39,791 bases of DNA, from IMG/VR virus record IMGVR_UViG_3300025168_000214, positions 1 to 39,791 of that record, one strand, 5' to 3'. This DNA is from a virus. Under the pieces are notes generated by a model, which saw only the letters and a program-made list of their open reading frames with translations, ran no database searches and was not told the DNA's origin. This document shows positions 34,508-39,791 of this stretch, one piece after another. Every line of letters starts with the position of its first letter. The first letter of the stretch is position 1. A program made the translations under genes and the position numbers.

Positions 34508-34950
34508 CTGTTTTTATCTTTATTTACGTTTTGTATTGATGTTTGTAATACTTTATCTATATAGCTTTTACCTTTCATGATAGAGTTTCTTCTTTCGCTT
34601 GTAGGTATATCATCTTGACCTAACATTATTCTATATATTCTTTGAATCAATTGCTTGCCTTTAAAAGATATAGTATATATGTTATATTTTTGTGTAGTTC
34701 TATTTCGATGTCTCCACAATTTTATCCAGTCTTCTTGTAATAGTTTATTCCACCTTCGGTTATTCCAACTATAAGAATACACGCCCATTTTAAAATCATT
34801 AATTGTAAAGTAATCAATACAATCTAAGTAAATAAGTAATTCTAACTCTGCATCAGTTAAATCGTTGTTCTTGGAAGCCCATCTGCGTATTATACGGTAA
34901 TGTTTTAGCAAGTTTATATCTTTGATATCTCTTGCGTCTAGCTTTTTCAT
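34504..34950 (-). CDS. Winged-helix/MarR-like DNA-binding protein (148 aa)
   Basis: A 148-residue protein. KHYRIIRRWASKNNDLTDAE, LELLIYLDCIDYFTINDFK and a recognition-helix candidate (SWNNRRWNKLLQEDWIKLWR), then a wing (HRNRTTQKYNIYTISFKGKQ, LIQRIYRIMLG), fit a winged helix-turn-helix of the MarR/replication-initiator kind. I recall similar proteins in marine Bacteroidota phages. It overlaps groES by 4 bases and the 135-residue gene by 4 bases, so it is translated with the chaperonin genes. It may regulate late transcription or bind DNA during packaging; it could also be a structural protein with a DNA-binding role. The fold is inferred by pattern only. Confidence 0.6.
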   Translation of the reverse strand: MKKLDARDIKDINLLKHYRIIRRWASKNNDLTDAELELLIYLDCIDYFTINDFKMGVYSYSWNNRRWNKLLQEDWIKLWRHRNRTTQKYNIYTISFKGKQLIQRIYRIMLGQDDIPTSERRNSIMKGKSYIDKVLQTSIQNVNKDKNR

Positions 34951-35207
34951 AAAACAACGACCACGTCCTGTGCTTTTATTACATGATAAGTGTTTTTACC
35001 TACTTCAATAAAATGACCAGCGTGTCGGTCATAAAATATACTATCTTTTTCTTTTAATCCTTCTACATCATTTCCTACTGAAACAATATTAGCTTCAACA
35101 TATCTAATATCTTCTCTGTCGGCTTTACCTAAAAGTAAACCACCTTCAGACTTAGTAATGTTTTGTTCTATTTTTTCTATAATTAAATTTCTACCTACTG
35201 CTTTCAT
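34947..35207 (-). CDS. groES: Phage co-chaperonin GroES (86 aa)
   Basis: An 86-residue GroES. KAVGRNLIIEKIEQNITKSE matches the first strands, and GGLLLGK (22-28) is the mobile loop (bacterial GGIVL) that binds GroEL. ANIVSVGNDVEGLKEKDSIF (39-58) and FIEVGKNTYHVIKAQDVVVV complete the barrel. It is slightly shorter than bacterial GroES (95-97). The start lies 17 bases inside groEL, so the two are translationally coupled. It caps the GroEL cavity after ATP binding and so helps fold phage or host proteins. Order groEL then groES is the reverse of the usual bacterial groES-groEL operon. Clear homologue; client proteins are unknown, the capsid protein being the classic phage client. Confidence 0.9.
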   Translation of the reverse strand: MKAVGRNLIIEKIEQNITKSEGGLLLGKADREDIRYVEANIVSVGNDVEGLKEKDSIFYDRHAGHFIEVGKNTYHVIKAQDVVVVL

Positions 35208-36732
35208 CTATCCTCATATTATTAATTACACAATCAGTTGATAAAATGGTAGTAGCTACTGAAGCCGCGTTTGTTAAAGCGCTTTTTGTTACCAACAATG
35301 GATCAATAATACCACTGTCAATCATATTTACCATATTTCCCGTAACCACATTTATTCCAATACCGTTTTTATCCGGTGTTGCTGGATTTATTCCGGCGTT
35401 TTCAAGAATAGTTTTAAAAGGATATATTATTGCTTTTAACAATATTTTTTCTCCTATGTTAGCTTCGTTAATATTTAACGCTGCATTTAATAAAGCTATT
35501 CCTCCGCCTGGAACTATACCTTCTTTAATCGCGGCTTTTGTAGCACATATAGCATCTTCAACTCTGTCTTGCTTTTCTTTTAATTCAATATCTGAATTAG
35601 CACCTACTTTAACCACAGCAACTTTAGCTGATAATCTAGCTAATCTTTGCTCGTAACCAATAACCTCGTGAGGTTGTAATTTTTTAGTAAGTTTTTCTTT
35701 AAGATCAGATATAATGTTTTTTATTTCATCTGAAATATTTTCTACTTGAATTATTGTTTGATCTTCACTAGTAGTTACTTTTGAGCATGCTCCTAAATAA
35801 TCTATCTCAATAGTATTTAAGTCATCACCTAAGTTTTCATTTATAATTTGAGCATTAGTAAGTAAAGACAAATCTTCTAATATTTCTTTTCTTCTTACCC
35901 CAAAAACTGGAGGATCAACTACGTTGACTTTTATATTTCCTTTCATTTTATTCATTACTAAAGCAGATAAAACCGGTGGTTCTACGTGACCTATAATAAA
36001 TAAAGCTTTGTTATTTTTAATAACGTATTCAAGAACAGTTTGTATTTGTCTAACAGACTCTATTTTAGAATCTACTATCATAACTAAAGGATTTTCTAAT
36101 TCACAACTACCTTGCTCTGTGTTAGTGATAAAATTTTGATTTAGCAAACCTTTATCGTATTCTACACCTTCTACTACTTCCACTTCTGTATTACCTAATG
36201 TTGAAGGTTCCATAATAACAACTCCTGTATTACCAACGGCTGTAAACGCTTCTGCGATTAATTCTCCTAACTTTTTATCGTTATTAGTAGATATGGTAGC
36301 TATTTCCTTAATACGATCATCAACTGGAACGGAAATACTTTTTAAGTATTGTACAACTTTTTCTACAGCAGAAATAATTCCTTCTTTTACCTCTCTACTA
36401 TTAGATTTATCTAAATGTTGATAAGCTTCTTTTAATATAGCATGAGCTAATATAGTTGCTGTGGTTGTGCCGTCTCCAGCTTCTCTAACCGTTTTACGTG
36501 CAGCTTCTTTTATAAGCGTTGCACCAATGTTTTCTACAGGATCTCTTAAGAATATCGAATCTGCTACAGTTACACCGTCTTTAGTAATCATCGGGTTTCC
36601 TTGTGCATCTTCTAAAATCACACATTTACCGCTAGCTCCTAATGTAGAGCTAACAGCTTGTGTAAGTTTTTCAATTCCTTTAAATACCTGGTCTCTGGCT
36701 TCAGAGCCAAAGTTAAGATTTTTTACAATCAT
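35191..36732 (-). CDS. groEL: Phage chaperonin GroEL (513 aa)
   Basis: A full chaperonin: equatorial, intermediate and apical domains in the normal order. ATP-site residues are kept: TKDGVTVA (D52), DGTTT (87-91) and RVEDAICAT (D393, equal to D398 of E. coli), as is PGGGIAL. In the apical domain several client/GroES-binding positions differ by my hand alignment (Y199 to L196, Y203 to N200, L234 to Q231, V264 to M260), while F204, L237, L259 and V263 are kept. At 513 residues it is ~35 shorter than E. coli GroEL; the chain stops at NNMRIDESSR, with no Gly-Gly-Met tail. The leader is an ATTTA-repeat tract without Shine-Dalgarno. It probably folds phage virion proteins in a 7-mer ring with its own GroES. 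Confidence 0.93.
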   Translation of the reverse strand: MIVKNLNFGSEARDQVFKGIEKLTQAVSSTLGASGKCVILEDAQGNPMITKDGVTVADSIFLRDPVENIGATLIKEAARKTVREAGDGTTTATILAHAILKEAYQHLDKSNSREVKEGIISAVEKVVQYLKSISVPVDDRIKEIATISTNNDKKLGELIAEAFTAVGNTGVVIMEPSTLGNTEVEVVEGVEYDKGLLNQNFITNTEQGSCELENPLVMIVDSKIESVRQIQTVLEYVIKNNKALFIIGHVEPPVLSALVMNKMKGNIKVNVVDPPVFGVRRKEILEDLSLLTNAQIINENLGDDLNTIEIDYLGACSKVTTSEDQTIIQVENISDEIKNIISDLKEKLTKKLQPHEVIGYEQRLARLSAKVAVVKVGANSDIELKEKQDRVEDAICATKAAIKEGIVPGGGIALLNAALNINEANIGEKILLKAIIYPFKTILENAGINPATPDKNGIGINVVTGNMVNMIDSGIIDPLLVTKSALTNAASVATTILSTDCVINNMRIDESSR

Positions 36733-36735
36733 AGG

Positions 36736-36755
36736 ATTTAATTTAATTTAATTTA
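36736..36755 (-). repeat. ATTTA pentanucleotide repeat in the groEL leader
   Basis: Four tandem ATTTA units on the plus strand (TAAAT on mRNA) fill the gap between the 95-residue gene and groEL, ending 3 bases before the groEL ATG codon. Shorter versions precede the genes at 27274 and 27625. It probably keeps the start region unstructured and A-rich, as Bacteroidota initiation prefers; slippage of the repeat could tune expression. Confidence 0.6.
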
Positions 36756-36756
36756 A

Positions 36757-37044
36757 TTATTTAAAAGTTTTGACGACCTTAGGTCCAGAAACATATTCTA
36801 GTTTTTTAACATAGTGAGCAACTGATGAATCAATAGCTTGTTCTGCTCCTTCTAATGTTTCTCTTCTTGTAACGTCGTTCCAAGTTTCTTCATTTTGATC
36901 TTGGTATTCAGTTTGATAAAAACCGTTAGGTAATTGGGTTATTCTCCAGTTTTTCTTTTCTGCAAGATGTTTCCAAAGGTTAATGGTTTCTTCTGTGATT
37001 TGTGGTTGACTATTCCACGTTTTAGTCTGATAATAAAACGTCAT
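36757..37044 (-). CDS. Small hypothetical protein upstream of groEL (95 aa)
   Basis: A 95-residue protein starting TFYYQTKTWNSQPQITEETI, then NLWKHLAEKKNWRITQLPNG, FYQTEYQDQNEETWNDVTRR and a helix (ETLEGAEQAIDSSVAHYVKK). It has the look of a small alpha/beta adaptor. The frame can be opened upstream to TTG at 37083, but ATG at 37044 is preferred: its leader AAAACCAAAATT nearly equals that of the capsid gene (AAAACTAAAATT). It lies 24 bases before groEL and is probably co-transcribed. I do not recognise the family. Confidence 0.65.
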   Translation of the reverse strand: MTFYYQTKTWNSQPQITEETINLWKHLAEKKNWRITQLPNGFYQTEYQDQNEETWNDVTRRETLEGAEQAIDSSVAHYVKKLEYVSGPKVVKTFK

Positions 37045-37105
37045 AATTTTGGTTTTAAGTTTATTTTGGTTTATCGCTCTCAACCGAGCAGGTATAGGTT
37101 TATTA

Positions 37106-38428
37106 TTACTTGTTTTCTAAAGAATTTACTTTATTTGTAAGATCTTCTATTTTTTTACTTAATTTTTTGATAATTTTATGTAATTCTTGTGTTGCAGAGA
37201 CGTTAAGCATTGATATTGCGTCGTAATCTACAGACTTGTAATCATCAATTTCGTTTCCATACACAAATACTTTACCTTTTCTTTTAGAATCAGTAACTAT
37301 TTTAGTTTCATGACATGCAATTACTTTAACTATCTCTTTACTTGAGTCTTCGTACACAAGTTGTATCTTATCTCCAACTTCACAAGTGTTTTCTAACTTT
37401 ATAACTCCAGAATTTATTTCAGATTCTTTGAATATGTTAGGAATCACATCAGGTCCTGTGCTAACTGCTCTTGGATAAACTTTTTCTACTTGCTGAGCAA
37501 TTACTTTTTTCTGTTTACCATTTCCTTTTACTGGATCTATGTAATTAAATTCAGTTATTTCAATGTTATTTAGTATATCAAGATCTTCTTTAGACTTAGA
37601 AATACCGTGTATTACTTTCGAACGTTCATCTGAAAAAATATGGATACCAGAACCCATAAATCTACCAACACCCCAATAACTTATTCCAAAAAGATCTGTT
37701 CCAGTGTAATAATCAAATACTCCAATTGGATATCCAGTAGGAAGAACGCCATTTGGTATAAAGTAATTAAATGGAGCTCCATTAAAATTTACAAATGTAT
37801 CTACTTCTACAGCTCCTCTAGTGTTTGCGCCATATGCAAGGCCAACTCCGATGCGACTATTTATGTTTCCTAGGTTTATATTACCTTCTCCATAATAATC
37901 TTTAAACGGAAATGTTGAAGTTCCTAAATCTACTATGTTAGCTATTGATGATTCCCATGACACAGTATCATTATTACCTAAAACAACCGTGTTATCACTA
38001 TGAGCATCAACTGTAGCACCTATAACTATAGTATTGTTAACAGTAGATCCTGCAAATCTATTGTCAGATCCAATAGCAATATTTTTACCTCCTGATTGTA
38101 AATTTCTACCAGCGCTATCTCCTATTGCAACATTACCAATACCGCTTGTTAAATCTGGAAATACGTCAACTCCTAAACCAGTGTTTTCAAAACCGCTTAA
38201 AATTGGACTTGATCCTTGTAAAAAGTTTTGACTACCAAGATTATATACATAAGGCCAAGGTATTACTGCAGGTGGAGGTGTTATATTAGTAGATATGTAA
38301 CTAGCTAATGTTCCAATTGTAATGCTTCTTGTAGGGTTTGTAGGTTCGTCCATTTTAGATAAAACAAACCTATCGCTAGGCGCAATATTAGCTAAACTTA
38401 TTTCTGGATATGAAAATATTACTGCCAT
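37106..38428 (-). CDS. Tail fibre with YadA-like repeats and C-terminal peptidase S74 chaperone domain (fibre 2)
   Basis: A 440-residue fibre. N-terminal anchor MAVIFSYPEISLANIAPSDR, then FVLSKMDEPTNPTRSITI, matches 38430-38882. Residues ~95-155 contain GIGNVAIGDSAGRNL, GGKNIAIGSD, NNTIVIGATVDAHSDNTVVL: YadA-head/LbR-like left-handed repeats (GxxNxAIGxxA). From about 200, GVGLAYGANTRGAVEVDTFV and FGISYWGVGRFMGSGIHI lead into S74: FSDERSK with Ser266 and Lys271 as dyad, then KKVIAQQVEKVYPRAVS, YDAISMLNVSATQELHKIIK and a coiled-coil end (KIEDLTNKVNSLENK). The C-terminal ~200 residues are closely parallel to fibre 1, the middle is not, as expected when host-binding parts are swapped. Confidence 0.88.
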   Translation of the reverse strand: MAVIFSYPEISLANIAPSDRFVLSKMDEPTNPTRSITIGTLASYISTNITPPPAVIPWPYVYNLGSQNFLQGSSPILSGFENTGLGVDVFPDLTSGIGNVAIGDSAGRNLQSGGKNIAIGSDNRFAGSTVNNTIVIGATVDAHSDNTVVLGNNDTVSWESSIANIVDLGTSTFPFKDYYGEGNINLGNINSRIGVGLAYGANTRGAVEVDTFVNFNGAPFNYFIPNGVLPTGYPIGVFDYYTGTDLFGISYWGVGRFMGSGIHIFSDERSKVIHGISKSKEDLDILNNIEITEFNYIDPVKGNGKQKKVIAQQVEKVYPRAVSTGPDVIPNIFKESEINSGVIKLENTCEVGDKIQLVYEDSSKEIVKVIACHETKIVTDSKRKGKVFVYGNEIDDYKSVDYDAISMLNVSATQELHKIIKKLSKKIEDLTNKVNSLENK

Positions 38429-38429
38429 A

Positions 38430-38882
38430 TTATGAGTATATTCTAAATTCTATTGTTGTTCCCGCTGCCATAATATCTACGTAACCACCACCGCCTGAAC
38501 TAAACTGTTCAACATTGATAGTAGTAGGGTTTATTATTCTAGCACCTATATTAAGATCTGCATTAGCACATTGAAATATTGCTACTTTAGTAGTATCTAC
38601 TGTTATACCAGCTATTGTCACTACAAATAACCCAGTACTTGTTCTTGACCATGTGAATGTTCCACCTGTATTATTTTTTAATACATTAGGCGTCGGAGCA
38701 GTTGCTCCAGCGTTTATTAAACCTGCTGTATAGACTGTATAACCTAAAGCAGAGTTAACTACTTCTTGTACTCTAAATGTTTTCGTAGGATTTATTATCG
38801 TGCCAGTGTTAGTTACTTTTGTACCTATAAGTAAATCGTTAGCCTCAGCAACTACTGTGGGATATGATGATATTATTGCCAT
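38430..38882 (-). CDS. Short anchor-type structural protein related to fibre N-termini (150 aa)
   Basis: A 150-residue beta protein whose start (MAIISSYPTVVAEANDLLIG, then TKVTNTGTIINPTKTFRVQE) repeats the fibre 2 anchor pattern (MAxIxSYP...A...D...NPTxxxxI). The rest (TGGTFTWSRTSTGLFVVTIA, GARIINPTTINVEQFSSGGG) is strand-rich and ends in a Gly tract and IEFRIYS, with no S74 domain or coiled coil. It lies one base after the 134-residue gene and one base before fibre 2. It may be the adaptor that caps the fibre, or a remnant of a third fibre. Structural role is likely; details inferred. Confidence 0.65.
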   Translation of the reverse strand: MAIISSYPTVVAEANDLLIGTKVTNTGTIINPTKTFRVQEVVNSALGYTVYTAGLINAGATAPTPNVLKNNTGGTFTWSRTSTGLFVVTIAGITVDTTKVAIFQCANADLNIGARIINPTTINVEQFSSGGGGYVDIMAAGTTIEFRIYS

Positions 38883-39287
38883 TTATTTATTTTTTAATTG
38901 TTCCATTTGCTCTTTAAAAGTAGAGTATATTTTTCTTTGACTACTTTGAACTAAAGGTTTTGCTCCTTCAAATTGAGCAGGTGCATATGCTTCTATTGGC
39001 ATAAAAGTGGAATTTTTCATTAATTTTTGTTTAATTGGTTCAGCCACTGATTTTTTCATTATTCGTTCACTAGGTTCATTAAGCACACGAGAACCCTTTA
39101 GGTTATCAACTCTAACTGGCTTAGGAAGTTCTGCGGTTTTTGGAAGTTTATACGTTGCATGGTCTTTTAGAGCCTTACTACCAAATGCTTTACCCTTTGG
39201 AGCATTTATTACAATTTTATCAAGTTGCTCTATCTTAACAGGTTTTTTAAGGTTACTTTTGTCTTTGTTGTAAAATGGTGATCCCAT
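38883..39287 (-). CDS. SPF-motif basic protein, first gene of the leftward block (134 aa)
   Basis: A 134-residue Lys/Pro-rich protein starting MGSPFYNKDKSNLKKPVKIE. The remainder is basic and repetitive (IVINAPKGKAFGSKALKDHA, ELPKPVRVDNLKGSRVLNEP, IKQKLMKNSTFMPIEAYAPA) and probably disordered, with a helix at the end (IYSTFKEQMEQLKNK). The SPF start matches the other SP-motif genes. It is the most upstream gene of the leftward block, so the promoter is likely in the 504 bases to its right. Leader AAAGAATTAAGAAT before ATG is A-rich without Shine-Dalgarno. Function unknown; nucleic-acid or capsid binding is conceivable from its charge. Confidence 0.6.
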   Translation of the reverse strand: MGSPFYNKDKSNLKKPVKIEQLDKIVINAPKGKAFGSKALKDHATYKLPKTAELPKPVRVDNLKGSRVLNEPSERIMKKSVAEPIKQKLMKNSTFMPIEAYAPAQFEGAKPLVQSSQRKIYSTFKEQMEQLKNK

Positions 39288-39791
39288 ATTCTTAATTCTT
39301 TTAATTATTCTCTATAGATATATACTTACAGGTATTGAAGAATATTTACATAAAAATAATTCCTCTATTATAGTAAAAACTCTTTATTGTGTGTAATAAT
39401 ATATATATTTACTATATTTAACCTTACTCCTAGTTAGATATTATACGTAGTATAATATTATAAGGGTACGCGTTATATAAGGCATGGCCATTCCTGGGAA
39501 AGTTGTTACAAATAGAGAGGTACTGCGTTCCCCCCTACTTTTTTTTTCCATATTTCCCTCGTAAAGTCGTTTTATTTCGCAGTCGGGCACTGTTTTACAT
39601 ACAAAATTGACTATATATACAAACTTTTATTAGATCTTACTAAATACATTTGACGTTTTTTCTAGAGCTCTACACTTCGAACCTTAATACGATCTTATGT
39701 TGATAATAATAATGTAACCAATAAATATTAGCTCTATGATACATCAAACCTCTACCGATCCTCAATCTTATATTGACTCTTTAACTAAAGA
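39288..39791. other. Non-coding control region upstream of the leftward block (504 bp)
   Basis: No credible gene on either strand. 39288-39480 is very A/T-rich with many TATA/ATTAT runs; on the minus strand TATAAT (plus ATTATA at 39367-39372) could be a -10 box, with a weak 17-bp-distant TACACA, so a late promoter is plausible but unproven. 39481-39600 is GC-richer than its surroundings and contains GGGAA (39496-39500) that can pair with TTCCC (39528-39532), followed by nine T (39539-39547): a plus-strand terminator-like structure. TACATTTG at 39645-39652 on the plus strand fits the Bacteroidota -7 consensus TAnnTTTG, but no well-spaced TTG was found. It probably separates opposing or divergent transcription units; the right-hand unit lies outside. 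Confidence 0.5.

Noticed and set aside
37045-37083. N-terminal extension of the 95-residue protein to TTG at 37083
   Set aside because: The extension uses a TTG start, while ATG at 37044 has a leader nearly equal to that of the capsid gene.
39481-39600. tRNA gene in the GC-richer island
   Set aside because: No cloverleaf with D, anticodon and T arms could be drawn on either strand by eye.
1-39791. Integrated prophage
   Set aside because: No integrase, excisionase, repressor, attachment-site repeat or host flanking genes are visible in the window.

Overview
The window is one leftward-reading late block of a tailed-phage genome. Every convincing gene lies on the minus strand, so transcription runs from about 39,290 towards position 1. 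There is a complete short-tail (podovirus-type) morphogenesis set: large terminase, portal, probable scaffold, major capsid protein, two connector/ring proteins, a very large tail protein and internal virion proteins. I see no tape measure, tail sheath, integrase, repressor, replication genes, tRNA or CRISPR, so this is probably part of a larger lytic phage genome. The TerL-portal-MCP-ring layout and protein lengths recall crAss-like phages and related marine Bacteroidota podoviruses; that placement is an inference from memory of those families. A Bacteroidota host is suggested by high A+T content, A-rich leaders without Shine-Dalgarno sequences, and a signal peptide cut before Gln (the Bacteroidetes Q-rule).

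Layout in transcription order (right to left). 39,288-39,791 is a non-coding leader/control region with an unusual GC-richer core. 37,106-39,287 holds a small SPF-motif protein, a short anchor-type structural protein and a tail fibre with a self-cleaving peptidase S74 chaperone domain. 34,504-37,044 holds a small unknown gene, GroEL, GroES and a winged-helix-like protein, overlapping from GroEL onward. 29,343-34,507 holds small virion-associated candidates, a second S74 fibre, a low-complexity 518-residue protein with a tandem repeat, a decoration-like protein and a CGC mini-protein. 25,987-29,341 holds a HEAIH mini-metalloprotease candidate, a holin candidate, a secreted protein, small conserved proteins, a tandem GroES-fold protein and a possible small terminase. 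8,080-25,987 is the packaging, head and tail module. 1-8,061 holds a 516-residue protein and a giant protein (at least 2,166 residues, cut by the left edge) with a HExxH motif and a HAD-type DxDxT domain.

Together the genes describe packaging, capsid and short-tail assembly, host-range fibres, and proteins probably carried in the virion. The most striking content is a phage chaperonin system: GroEL and GroES in the reverse of the bacterial order, a GroEL without the GGM tail, and a separate protein by the terminase that reads as two fused GroES folds, the architecture of plastid Cpn20. The giant protein fits the idea of a co-injected polyvalent effector.
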